Positions 25,586 to 33,260 of a stretch of DNA of 39,936 nucleotides are shown here, in pieces. Source of the DNA: Planctomycetaceae bacterium (GTDB lineage: Bacteria > Planctomycetota > Planctomycetia > Planctomycetales > Planctomycetaceae); the NCBI GenBank assembly GCA_024742875.1, contig JANSXP010000066.1:1-39936 (forward strand). Reading direction: 5' to 3'. Every line of letters starts with the position of its first letter. Position 1 is the stretch's first letter. The notes beneath the pieces were generated by a model. The model saw only the letters and a program-made list of their open reading frames with translations. It made no database searches and was not told where the DNA came from. The position numbers and the translations under genes are program-made.

Positions 25586-26116
25586 ATGAAACACTTCTGG
25601 AATGTCGCAATCGCCGGTCTGGCGATTGCCGTCGGCATGTCGGCCAGTGCCGAAGCCGAACTGAAAGTGGGCGATGACGCGCCTAACTTTGAACTGAAAG
25701 GCAGCGATGGAAAAATCTATCGCATGTCAGAACTGAAGGGCAAAAAGGCAGTGGTGATTGCCTGGTATCCCAAAGCGTTCACCGGTGGCTGAACCAAAGA
25801 GTGTCTGTCATTCCGTGCGAATGGCGAAGCGATTCGGGAGTTCAATGTTGCCTATTTCACGGCCAGTTGTGACACGGTTGAAGACAACACGGCCTTTGCA
25901 AAAAAGCTCGAACTGGATTACCCGATTCTCAGTGACCCGGCAAAGAATACGGCCCGCGAATTTGGCGTCCTGTCGCCGCGAGGCCGGCCCAACCGCTGGA
26001 CGTACATCATCGGGATGGACGGCACGATCAAGGCCATCGACAAGAAGGTGAAGTCCGCCAGTCACGGAGAAGATATCGTCAAGGCGCTGCAGCAGGCTGG
26101 CGTACCCAAAAAGTAG
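25586..26116 (+). CDS. Exported peroxiredoxin with in-frame UGA (likely selenocysteine) at the peroxidatic position
   Basis: Reading TGA 25790-25792 as an amino acid gives one uninterrupted frame of 176 residues. A signal peptide (to about residue 25) is followed by [19 protein letters not shown], typical of the BCP/AhpC-TSA group. The active-site stretch is [10 protein letters not shown]69-TKEC73; relatives have Cys at this position (pattern KAFTPGCT), so U69 replaces the peroxidatic Cys and Cys73 may be the resolving residue. The frame beyond the TGA stays conserved ([41 protein letters not shown]), ending at TAG 26114. AGGAG lies 7 nt before ATG 25586. The product should reduce peroxides in the periplasm. 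A plain stop would leave a useless 68-residue stub. No selA/B/C/D gene lies in the window, so decoding must be confirmed elsewhere in the genome. Confidence 0.88.
25807..25825 (+). promoter_or_regulatory. Candidate bacterial SECIS hairpin
   Basis: Starting 15 nt after the TGA, 25807-25813 pairs with 25819-25825 in a 7-bp stem with one G-U pair. The apical loop is cgtgc (25814-25818), its second base being G. The loop begins 21 nt beyond the TGA. Known bacterial SECIS elements are short hairpins just after the UGA, with a G in the first two loop bases and a spacing of roughly 16-37 nt; this one fits both rules. It lies within the coding frame, as bacterial SECIS elements do. Confidence 0.65.
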
Positions 26117-26144
26117 TGAGTCCACGATCCTGGAAAAACAGACC

Positions 26145-26175
26145 CCACAGGAAATGACCTGTGGTTTTTTTTTTT
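26145..26175 (+). terminator. Intrinsic terminator after the peroxiredoxin
   Basis: A perfect 7-bp stem (ccacagg / cctgtgg) with a 6-nt loop is followed directly by eleven T residues. It lies 28 bp after the stop at 26116, so transcription of the peroxiredoxin should end here; this also argues that the gene extends to 26116 rather than to the TGA. It lies between convergent genes and could partly serve the opposite strand as well. Confidence 0.93.
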
Positions 26176-26209
26176 GCGCTGATTTCTTCTCGCAGCTTCT
26201 GCGCTAAGT

Positions 26210-27190
26210 TTACTGCAGCGCGTCTGCCGCGCGCCGCAGCTGTGGCATGTTGACATCGACGCTGGTGCCGGGAAACGGATAGTCACCCAGATACCAGTGT
26301 TCGGTGAATGACGCAGATTCGCCCGGTGCGAGGCGTTCCCGCGGTCCGATCGGCTCCAGTTCCACCATCTCCCGATCCGGGTACCAGACGGAAATCGTCA
26401 GGCCGGCCGCCTCGTTGTAAACACGATCCGGATGGGTGCGAAACCTCTTCACAAACAGCAGGTCACTGGGCGCCAGATAGAGAATCTCTCCCGCATAACT
26501 GTCGAATCCCAGTTTGGGATGGGCCGGTGTGGGAAAAATCTGCAGGCTGTTGCCAACTCGTCGAATGGCCGGATCCGAGGGTTCCACATTGATCAGGCCC
26601 CGGCCTGTGTACATGACATAGTCATTGGGAAAGCGGCTTAGGGGCCCATCCGCATCTGTCAGCGGAATGACGCAGATCCCTTTTCCCGCAGCAAATGTGC
26701 GGCTCCAGTGACACCACTCGCGAGTGGTCCTGGACACATTTCGAATCGTTTGTCTGCAGACAAGATGGCTCGAATCCTCGGCCAGTTCGAAATGACGGAT
26801 CAACTGCACACCAGTGGCCGCGTCCTTCTGGCTGGTCAGCGTTGCCGCACGCGGGCCCGTGAGTTCGGCCGTCCACGGACCGGACCATAGTGCGGAGCGT
26901 TTGGGAATGATGTATTCCGGGCCGATGTCAAATCGACCGGCCGACGATTGAGGTCGGTCACCGGGCTGCCAGTTCTTTTCGGCTTCGGAAAGATAGAGCG
27001 CGTTGACACCATGTCGCGAATACTCAAGCACGCGGCCGCCCACCTGCGGACAGAGCACGACTCGTGTGGTGGAGTTCTCCAGCCGCACCGCCTCCGTGTA
27101 TCCGTGATAGCGAATGATCTCTCCGGCTGAGGCCGCCGCCGACCCAATGATCGCGCCGCACAGCAATGAGATTTGAGACACGCGCGCCAT
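26210..27190 (-). CDS. Exported protein with galactose-mutarotase-like fold (DUF4380-like)
   Basis: A 326-residue protein with signal peptide (MARVSQISLLCGAIIGSAAASA). The opening VRLENSTTRVVLCPQVGGRVLEYSRHG and the later PEYIIPKRSALWSGPW and WCHWSRTFAAGKG look like the beta-supersandwich of aldose-1-epimerase-type carbohydrate proteins, most like the DUF4380 group. The catalytic His/Glu of true mutarotases cannot be assigned. A sugar-related role is therefore only suggested by fold. The start is firm: GGGAGG lies 4 nt before ATG 27190, and the longer frame to 27292 is not needed. Confidence 0.7.
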   Translation of the reverse strand: MARVSQISLLCGAIIGSAAASAGEIIRYHGYTEAVRLENSTTRVVLCPQVGGRVLEYSRHGVNALYLSEAEKNWQPGDRPQSSAGRFDIGPEYIIPKRSALWSGPWTAELTGPRAATLTSQKDAATGVQLIRHFELAEDSSHLVCRQTIRNVSRTTREWCHWSRTFAAGKGICVIPLTDADGPLSRFPNDYVMYTGRGLINVEPSDPAIRRVGNSLQIFPTPAHPKLGFDSYAGEILYLAPSDLLFVKRFRTHPDRVYNEAAGLTISVWYPDREMVELEPIGPRERLAPGESASFTEHWYLGDYPFPGTSVDVNMPQLRRAADALQ

Positions 27191-27557
27191 AAGACCTCCC
27201 GTGGTTCCCGGTGTGATGTGTTGGTTTGGAAGCCCGCTTGTAGCGACAGCCAGGGGCGTTCGTCCAACGTTCCGCAGACGCACCCGGGCCACACAATCGG
27301 AAGTTAATGTTTACTGTCAAAATGTTCAGTGTCCTGTCCTCGCTGGACAGCATGCGGGTGCCGACCTAGTCGTTGGTTCACCCGCCAGGAAAAGTGGCCG
27401 GGGCGTAAGTTCTTTCAGAGCCTCTGTTTATGTGACTGATCGGGAGGCGTGCAGGAAAACCCTTGGTTCTGCTGAGATAGCGGGTCCGCCTTTGCTTGGT
27501 GGTTGCGATTCACTCATCCGAGTCCCCCACACCCCCCATTTTGCAAGGGCCAGGCAA
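27191..27557. other. Divergent intergenic region
   Basis: About 370 bp between the mutarotase-fold gene (minus) and the LEPR-XLL gene (plus). A 6-bp hairpin with a 5-nt loop (ctgtcc/ggacag, 27334-27350) is present but has no T-tract. An open frame from 27201 runs in phase into the LEPR-XLL gene, yet its residues are not conserved-looking; I treat it as untranslated. No promoter could be identified with confidence. Confidence 0.5.
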
Positions 27558-28289
27558 ATGTCACTTTTCTCCCGTTTTGGATATTCCGCACGTCGCAGCG
27601 CTCGCCGCCGAGTTTGTTCTGCTCCCTCGTCTGCCGAGGTTCTGGAAGTCAGAAGACTGCTGACCAACGCAGCCCCTTCGCTGACAGACATTGTTGCCGT
27701 CAATGGCGAAATCTCAGCGGATGTGACCGACGACGGCAGCGGTGGCGCCATTACGATCACCCTGTCGTTTGACGACTCTGGCGATACCGAAACATGGACT
27801 TCCTACGAAGGAGCCTCGCACGTGTGGTCGGTGGCCGACAAAATTCCGCCAAATACTTCGGCCGTCGTCACGATCGTCATCACGGAGAGTCCCCTGACGG
27901 GAGGCGGCACCGCGCTGAGCAGAACGTACGACGTGACGGCCCAGGGCCTGCAGATGGCCGAACTGGATTTCGCGGCGATTGAATCGGCACCTGGAGAAGT
28001 TTACGGCGTTATCGGAACAGCCGTCGAGGGCGCGGTGGGAACGTTGATGGTCATGTACCGCGAACTGGGTGATATCGACTGGAGGCCTGCGAGTAGTGTC
28101 GATCCGGGCGGCTCGTTCAGTGTTGGCATCGGCGAAGCGGACGGCACGCGTGACTACGAATTTGTCGTGGCCAATCAATACTACGGCCAGGTCGCATTTG
28201 GGGAGCCCGTGACGATGTTCGACGTCCCGGGAATCGGCTCCCTGAGCGAGGGCCTGCTGGACGAAGACGAGTACGAAATGTTCGCGTAA
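27558..28289 (+). CDS. LEPR-XLL-type protein, probably exported, hypothetical
   Basis: A 243-residue protein starting with a basic N-terminus (RYSARRSARRR-like stretch) and then EVLEVRRLLTNAAP. This is the LEPR-XLL-type segment that planctomycetes and relatives place at the start of very large surface proteins and that is thought to act in export. The remainder is Ig-like beta structure (AITITLSFDDSGD, AVVTIVITES, EFVVANQYYGQVAFGEP). The protein is short for a LEPR-XLL carrier and ends in an acidic tail (LLDEDEYEMF). ATG 27558 is chosen because the motif starts about 30 residues later; the frame is open much further upstream. A strong terminator follows within 50 bp. Confidence 0.65.
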   Translation: MSLFSRFGYSARRSARRRVCSAPSSAEVLEVRRLLTNAAPSLTDIVAVNGEISADVTDDGSGGAITITLSFDDSGDTETWTSYEGASHVWSVADKIPPNTSAVVTIVITESPLTGGGTALSRTYDVTAQGLQMAELDFAAIESAPGEVYGVIGTAVEGAVGTLMVMYRELGDIDWRPASSVDPGGSFSVGIGEADGTRDYEFVVANQYYGQVAFGEPVTMFDVPGIGSLSEGLLDEDEYEMFA

Positions 28290-28297
28290 TCGCCACT

Positions 28298-28337
28298 CCA
28301 TTCTTCCCCTGTGAGGAGTGGGAAGGATGGTCTTTTT
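28298..28337 (+). terminator. Intrinsic terminator after the LEPR-XLL gene
   Basis: An 11-bp stem (ccattcttccc paired with gggaaggatgg, one G-U pair) with an 11-nt loop is followed by tcttttt. It begins 9 bp after the stop codon. Confidence 0.8.
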
Positions 28338-28766
28338 GCCTCGCAGATTTTCGATTCACGGTGGCCGCCTTTCGCGGCGCCGTGAACGTCTGAGCCAGCG
28401 TGCTTCCGCCTGCAGGGGCCGTCCATCGGTCGGTTATCCACCGGCGGAGCTTCGCACCGGGAGGAGCTTCGCACCGAGCGGAGCTTCGCACCGAGCGGAG
28501 CTTCGCACCGGGCGGAGTTCCGTGTCGGACGAACATCCTCAAGACGTGAATGAGGCGTCAACCGGCAAGTTAGAATCAGCAAATTGGAAGCGGCAAACTG
28601 GCGTCACCACCTGACGCGGAAAGTTTCAGCCGTTACTCCGGGTCTGTGGCGGATGCACGCAATCGATCGCTGCAGACGAACGTGACACGGCGCCGACTAA
28701 TACCCGACTTCGAATGACGATCGTGCTTCGCCGCGGCTGCTCTCCGAGCCGACAGCAGGGCGGGAG
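28338..28766. other. Long non-coding stretch with hairpin and repeats
   Basis: About 430 bp without a credible gene. It holds a second, larger hairpin at 28355-28386 (ttcacgg with ccgtgaa, then gccgc with gcggc around a 5-nt loop) and the 17-bp tandem array at 28447-28514. The open frames that cross it on both strands are made by the repeats and have no conserved residues. The hairpin has no T-tract, so it is not a simple terminator. Confidence 0.6.
28447..28514. repeat. 17-bp tandem repeat, 4 copies
   Basis: Copies gagcttcgcaccgggag, gagcttcgcaccgagcg, gagcttcgcaccgagcg and gagcttcgcaccgggcg follow head to tail at 28447, 28464, 28481 and 28498. The two inner copies are identical and the outer ones differ at one or two bases. 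The array is not coding by any good evidence, since 17 bp shifts the frame each time. Confidence 0.95.
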
Positions 28767-29156
28767 CTAATTGCGCGAGAAAGCCCGGTCGGTATCGACC
28801 TGGTAGTCGTCCACGAATGCGGTGCGGAAATCGTAAACGTCGACGAAATCTTCCAGCACATCGTCGTCCGTTTTTCGCATCTCACCGGCATCGATCAGTT
28901 CGAAGACGATCTTGCCGAAGTCTTCCGTGCCGTGGACACCCCACCGGGCGAACACAGGCATCGTCATCAGCCCGAAATGCAGCTTGCCGAGGTCTCGCAC
29001 GCCTTCGAGAAGTTCGCGGCCGGACACGTGTCCGGTGTTCTGGTCGCTGCGGTCTCGTCCCAACTGTTCCTGAACGTGCCGCAGTGCGGCAAAGACAAAT
29101 TGATAAGCGTTTTTGTGGTATTTACGCTTTTGAACAGTCTGGCGAAGAGTCGTCAT
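28767..29156 (-). CDS. Minf_1886-family conserved protein (Verrucomicrobia/Planctomycetes-restricted)
   Basis: A 129-residue cytoplasmic protein that matches the small Minf_1886 family by several conserved stretches: AYQFVFAALRHVQEQLG, HVSGRELLEGVRDLGKLHFG, FARWGVHGTEDFGKIVFELIDAG and DVLEDFVDVYDF. The family is known mainly from planctomycetes and verrucomicrobia and has no experimentally known role. It lies 87 bp downstream of the RicT-like gene on the same strand; whether the pairing is conserved elsewhere would show a functional link. Length is normal for the family. Confidence 0.85.
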   Translation of the reverse strand: MTTLRQTVQKRKYHKNAYQFVFAALRHVQEQLGRDRSDQNTGHVSGRELLEGVRDLGKLHFGLMTMPVFARWGVHGTEDFGKIVFELIDAGEMRKTDDDVLEDFVDVYDFRTAFVDDYQVDTDRAFSRN

Positions 29157-29243
29157 GCGGGTCTTTTTCTGCCTGTAAGGAGAGGAGGCGGAAAGTTATC
29201 GAACGCGGAGATATTACAACGAGAGGCGGCAGGACAGAAGCCC

Positions 29244-30158
29244 CTATTCCGTATTTTGGTTTCCTTCGGTCTTCCCGTCGGCATTCCTGCCGCGATTTCT
29301 GCCAGAAACGACCGTTACGATCGCCGACTCGTCGATCATCATCCGTCGACCTCCCTCGAAGCTGACCAGCAGCTTGCGGACAAGCAACTCCTGCGCAATA
29401 ACGCGCCCGCTGCCTTCTTTGGTGATCACCGTTGTTCCCACTGATGGAAGCTCCTTACGGTGGGCTTCGTACGTATCGTATTCGTAACGCAGGCAGCATT
29501 TCAGACGCCCGCAGCGGCCGCTGATTTTGTTGGGGTCGAGTGTGGCTTTCTGCAGTTTGGCCATCTTCATGGAGACCGGTGGCATCTCCTTAAGATGCGT
29601 GTTGCAGCACACAGGCTTGCCGCAGTCGCCATAGTCCGCCAGCAGACGCGCTTCATCACGCACGCCAATCTGCCGCATTTCAATGCGTGTGTTGAATTCG
29701 CGAGCCATCTGTTTGACCAGCTCGCGGAAATCCACCCGTTTTTCGGCGAGGTAGTAAAAGACAATTCGTTCACCGCCAAACACCTGCTCAACATCCACCA
29801 GCTGCATCTGGAGCTTGCGTTCGGCAATCATGCCTTCGCCGCTGGCGAAATACGTACGTTCGCGATCCGAAAGTTCGTCCAGAGAGCGGCGATCCTCGTC
29901 GGACGCCTCTCGCAGGATCCGACCCGTGCGGACCCGATCACCCATGTAGCTGTTGGTTTTCTCGTTGGCATCACACAAAACGCGGCCAAATTCTACTCCG
30001 CGATCTGAACGCACGATCACGTCATCGCCGCGCCGCAATGGCTGATTGCGGCGTCCGCTGAATTCTCCCAGATGCCGCATCGACCCATATCGCACCACGT
30101 ATCGTGGGGGTTCCGCAGGAGGATCGGTCTGGGGGGTAGGCTGCAGTTCTGTGGACAT
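29244..30158 (-). CDS. RicT/PSP1-domain protein (YaaT family)
   Basis: A 304-residue cytoplasmic protein with the PSP1 C-terminal domain. Diagnostic stretches are YVVRYGSMRHLGEFSG near the N-terminus, RVDFRELVKQMAREFNTRIEMRQIGVRDEARLLADYGDCGKPVCC, and the cysteine-containing segment SGRCGRLKCCLRYEYDTY. In Bacillus, RicT (YaaT) works with RicA and RicF as an Fe-S-containing complex that helps RNase Y mature RNAs. RicA and RicF are not nearby here, so only the family is firm. The basic C-terminal tail beyond residue 280 is variable. ATG 30158 is used. Confidence 0.9.
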   Translation of the reverse strand: MSTELQPTPQTDPPAEPPRYVVRYGSMRHLGEFSGRRNQPLRRGDDVIVRSDRGVEFGRVLCDANEKTNSYMGDRVRTGRILREASDEDRRSLDELSDRERTYFASGEGMIAERKLQMQLVDVEQVFGGERIVFYYLAEKRVDFRELVKQMAREFNTRIEMRQIGVRDEARLLADYGDCGKPVCCNTHLKEMPPVSMKMAKLQKATLDPNKISGRCGRLKCCLRYEYDTYEAHRKELPSVGTTVITKEGSGRVIAQELLVRKLLVSFEGGRRMMIDESAIVTVVSGRNRGRNADGKTEGNQNTE

Positions 30159-30260
30159 CCGGCCAGTATGCCAGATCCGCGGGCAATTGAGAAGGGCTGC
30201 TCACGAGGGGCGTCGGCCGATGCGGGCGTTCGAGACGTCACGCTGGCCGTCGTTGTCGAA

Positions 30261-31973
30261 TCATTTGTTCAGCAGTTTGCGAAACTGGGCCCACGTCTTT
30301 GTGTTGGCGACATCCGCTTTGGTCAGGCCCGCACGTCGCGCCTGATCCACGCCGTAGGTCAGCACGTCGTAGCCGTTTACGCTGTGGGCATCGGTGCTGA
30401 TGACAATCGGAATGCCCAGATCTTTGGCGGCCGCCGCATGGATATCGTCCAGATCCAGTCGCTTGTAGTGCGCGTTGATTTCCATCATCACGCCGTAGTC
30501 GGCCGCCGCTTTCAGCATTTCGGTCATGTCGATATCGGCCCCCTCGCGTTTGCCCACCATGCGGCCCGTGGGATGTCCGATGATGTTGACGTGGGGATTC
30601 TTAATGGCTGTCAGCAGCCGTTTCATGATTTGCTCGCGGGGCTGCTGCAGGCCGTAGTGCAGCACGGCCACGACCCAGTCGGCTTCTTCCAGCACGTCGT
30701 CGGGCAAATCCATGGTGGCGTCTTCCAGAATGTCGCACTCGATGCCGCACAGGACTTCGATCCCCTTGATCTGTTCGCGAACTTCACGGATTTCTTCCCA
30801 GTGGACACGCAGCCGCTCTGCGTCGAGTCCATTGGCCATCGACACGCGTTTGCTGTGATCAGTGATCGCGATGTACTTCAGACCCCGCGCTTTGGCGGCT
30901 TCTGCCATCTCCAGAATGGTGGCGGCACCGTCCGAGGCGGTGGTGTGCATGTGCAGATCACCCTTGATGTCCTTCAACTCTACCAGGGCTGGCAAATCGC
31001 CCGCTTCTGCCAGTGAAAACTCCAGTCGATTCTCGCGCAGTTCCGGGGGAATCCACGGCAGCTCCAGCACTTCATAGACGTCTTCTTCTGTGGCGCCAGC
31101 GATTTGCTCTTCGCCCCGAAAAACGCCGTACTCATTGACCTTCAGTCCCAGATCTTTGGCCCGCTGGCGGACGACCACGTTGTGTTCTTTGGAGCCGGTG
31201 AAGTACTGCATGGCGGCACCATAACTTTCGTCAGGCACCACTCGCAGGTCCATTTCCACACCGGACTTGAGCCTGACCCGCTGCTTGGTGGAGCCCCGCT
31301 GCAGCACTTCCTGTACGAGAGAGTGCTGCGCGAGGCAATCCATGGCCGCATCGGCATCGCTGGAGGTCGCCAGCACGTCCAGGTCACCGCAGGTTTCCCT
31401 GCGCCGCCGACAACTGCCGGCCACAGCTGCCTGAGTGACTGAGTCCAGTTGCAGCAGATCTTCCACAACAGCTTCCGCTGCCTGCCGAGCGTCGGCAATG
31501 GAGATGCGCTCCGCTGCGGCGGCGGCCTGGTCGATGTTGTCCAGAATGCCCTGCTCGGTCTTCTTTCCAAATCCTTTAAGAGCAGCCAGCTCTCCCGCTT
31601 CTGCGGCGGCCTTCAATTCATCCAGCGTGGTGAGTCCCAGCGTGTTAAAAAAAGTGGCCACTTTTTTGGGCCCCACTCCGGGGATGCGAAGCATGCTGAC
31701 CACGCCGGGGGGAATTTCCTCCTTCAGCTCTGCCAGCTGTTCGTGATCTCCGGTGGTGACAATCTGCTCAATCTGCTTCGCCAGGTCTTTGCCAATGCCT
31801 TTGAAGGCGGTCAGATCTCCGCCTTCGGCCACCAGTGTGGCGAAAGACTCGGCCGTGGAACTGATGGTCCGGCTGGCATTGCGATAGGCGCGAACTCGAA
31901 ACGGATTGGCCTCCTGAATTTCCAGCAGGTCCGCCAGCTGCCCGAATACCGCACCAATTTGATCGTTCTTCAT
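30261..31973 (-). CDS. polX: PolX-type DNA polymerase/3'-5' exonuclease
   Basis: A 570-residue bacterial family X polymerase. Residues 1-160 hold helix-hairpin-helix segments ([31 protein letters not shown]). The nucleotidyltransferase core has [15 protein letters not shown] with catalytic Asp197 and Asp199, and a third Asp242 in VEMDLRVV. The C-terminal PHP domain begins at [11 protein letters not shown] (His341, His343) and continues [14 protein letters not shown] and [13 protein letters not shown]. It fills short gaps and proof-reads or trims DNA ends in base-excision repair. ATG 31973 ([10 protein letters not shown]) starts the conserved sequence; the frame remains open to 32375 but that part is arbitrary low-complexity sequence. 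Confidence 0.95.
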   Translation of the reverse strand: MKNDQIGAVFGQLADLLEIQEANPFRVRAYRNASRTISSTAESFATLVAEGGDLTAFKGIGKDLAKQIEQIVTTGDHEQLAELKEEIPPGVVSMLRIPGVGPKKVATFFNTLGLTTLDELKAAAEAGELAALKGFGKKTEQGILDNIDQAAAAAERISIADARQAAEAVVEDLLQLDSVTQAAVAGSCRRRRETCGDLDVLATSSDADAAMDCLAQHSLVQEVLQRGSTKQRVRLKSGVEMDLRVVPDESYGAAMQYFTGSKEHNVVVRQRAKDLGLKVNEYGVFRGEEQIAGATEEDVYEVLELPWIPPELRENRLEFSLAEAGDLPALVELKDIKGDLHMHTTASDGAATILEMAEAAKARGLKYIAITDHSKRVSMANGLDAERLRVHWEEIREVREQIKGIEVLCGIECDILEDATMDLPDDVLEEADWVVAVLHYGLQQPREQIMKRLLTAIKNPHVNIIGHPTGRMVGKREGADIDMTEMLKAAADYGVMMEINAHYKRLDLDDIHAAAAKDLGIPIVISTDAHSVNGYDVLTYGVDQARRAGLTKADVANTKTWAQFRKLLNK

Positions 31974-32182
31974 CTGTTTTGCCGAGAAGTGTTCCCAGTG
32001 AGAACCCGCCGAACCGTGTGTCGCGGGCGCGTGCAGGGATTCTAGAAGTCCGTTCGAGAAAGAGTAGTCAGCGGCGCGGGGTGCGGGAGCGGTGGGGCTG
32101 CCTTGCGGGGGTATGTGGCAACCGTTCTTCAACGATTCTTTCCCCAGCAATTCACTTCCAGGTGATGCGGCACCGACGGCAA

Positions 32183-32629
32183 TCAGCCGGGCGTCTGTTC
32201 GTCTGCAGAGACGGTCTCGGGCGGCGAATCGACGGTGGGGGGCGGCAGGGTGGGATTGAGCATCGCCCCCAGAATCACGACGCCGAACAGGCCGAACAGC
32301 AGACCACTGGCGATCACGCCACTGACTGCGGCGAGGAATCGGGTGCGGCGGGGCATGATGAGTCCGACGACACACAACACCCAGGCCACCAAAGTGAGTA
32401 CGGCCGTGGAGCCTCCCAGAATGAGGATCCGCAGTTGATCGGGAGAATCGGATTCCAGCTGGGCCACATCCTCAATGCCGGCCGGCAGGAGTGCGACCCA
32501 ATAGAACAACAGTCCGCACAGCGCAACAGAGATCCCTGTCAGCACAGCGGCAATGACGGCGACAGTATTGGGCAATGGTTCCGGGGAAGTCAGTCCGGAG
32601 CCGGTGGGAGATTCAATTGACGTGGGCAT
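32183..32629 (-). CDS. Small membrane protein, hypothetical
   Basis: A 148-residue protein with three hydrophobic segments (about 22-46, 65-88 and 96-120) and a Pro-rich acidic C-terminal tail. Similar planctomycete proteins open with a polar leader and a Pro-rich start, but no function is known to me. ATG 32629 (MPTSIESP) is preferred; upstream in-frame starts to 32707 add only basic residues. It is separated by about 210 bp from polX on the same strand. Confidence 0.6.
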   Translation of the reverse strand: MPTSIESPTGSGLTSPEPLPNTVAVIAAVLTGISVALCGLLFYWVALLPAGIEDVAQLESDSPDQLRILILGGSTAVLTLVAWVLCVVGLIMPRRTRFLAAVSGVIASGLLFGLFGVVILGAMLNPTLPPPTVDSPPETVSADEQTPG

Positions 32630-32735
32630 GAGGAAATTCTCAAACGATGGCCTATCATACCCCACCTTCTGACGACGTGCACGGGCCAGCATTCTGAACC
32701 CTGGCACCTGACGCGAAATTTACAGGCCTGATTTC

Positions 32736-33116
32736 ATGACTGACGCTTCTGCCAACCCACTTGTCTTTCTGGCCGCCACTGATCTGATGATGTGCAGCAG
32801 TGTGGGAGGCGCCGCGCGAGTGGCCGGCGCGGAATTTCGCAGTGGTGACGCGGTTGCCGCGGCCGCGACCGTGTCGGAGCATCCCCAGACGCTGCTGCTG
32901 ATTGACGTGGGATACGCGCGGGAAGAGATTTCAAACTGGGCGAAAAACTTTCCAAAGGCTGCTTTGGCGCGTGCTGTCGCCTTTGGGCCGCACGTGCATA
33001 CGCAGTTGCTGCAACTCGCCCGCGAGGCGGGTGTGGGACAGGTGATCAGTCGCGGACAATTCTCTGCCGGCATGGGCCGTATCATTCAGGACTATCTGGA
33101 TTCGCTCGAAGCCTGA
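32736..33116 (+). CDS. Receiver-like small protein, hypothetical
   Basis: A 126-residue cytoplasmic alpha/beta protein. The order of strands and helices (PLVFLAATDLM, then TLLLIDVGY with Asp57, ARAVAFGPHV, GVGQVISRGQF) resembles a CheY-type receiver. The acidic cluster at the first strand is reduced to one Asp, and the lysine usually found on strand five is Arg. It therefore could be a degenerate receiver, perhaps unphosphorylated, but this rests on fold pattern only. ATG 32736 has AGG about 9 nt upstream. It is followed by the KDPG aldolase after 145 bp. Confidence 0.6.
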   Translation: MTDASANPLVFLAATDLMMCSSVGGAARVAGAEFRSGDAVAAAATVSEHPQTLLLIDVGYAREEISNWAKNFPKAALARAVAFGPHVHTQLLQLAREAGVGQVISRGQFSAGMGRIIQDYLDSLEA

Positions 33117-33260
33117 GTGTCGTGAGTGTCACGGCTGCGGGCTTCTCCCACGGAACCCCGGAGAACCGCCGGAGAATGCCTGAGCAAACACCACAGGTTC
33201 TCAAACGCACGCTGGCAGCATAGACTCCGCCAGTCCACTTGTCTTGAGGCCAGGTCCACC

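Noticed and set aside
25586-25792. Short 68-residue gene ending at TGA 25790, or a pseudogene
   Set aside because: The frame continues for 107 conserved peroxiredoxin codons to a TAG followed by a terminator. A single change at exactly the peroxidatic position is better explained by Sec, although sequencing error cannot be excluded from the sequence alone.
28447-28514. CRISPR array
   Set aside because: Repeats of 17 bp are directly adjacent without spacers, only four copies, and no cas gene is present. The same holds for the 12-bp array at 8601.
31974-32375. N-terminal extension of PolX
   Set aside because: Basic and low-complexity without conserved positions; PolX proteins start at [10 protein letters not shown]-like sequence.
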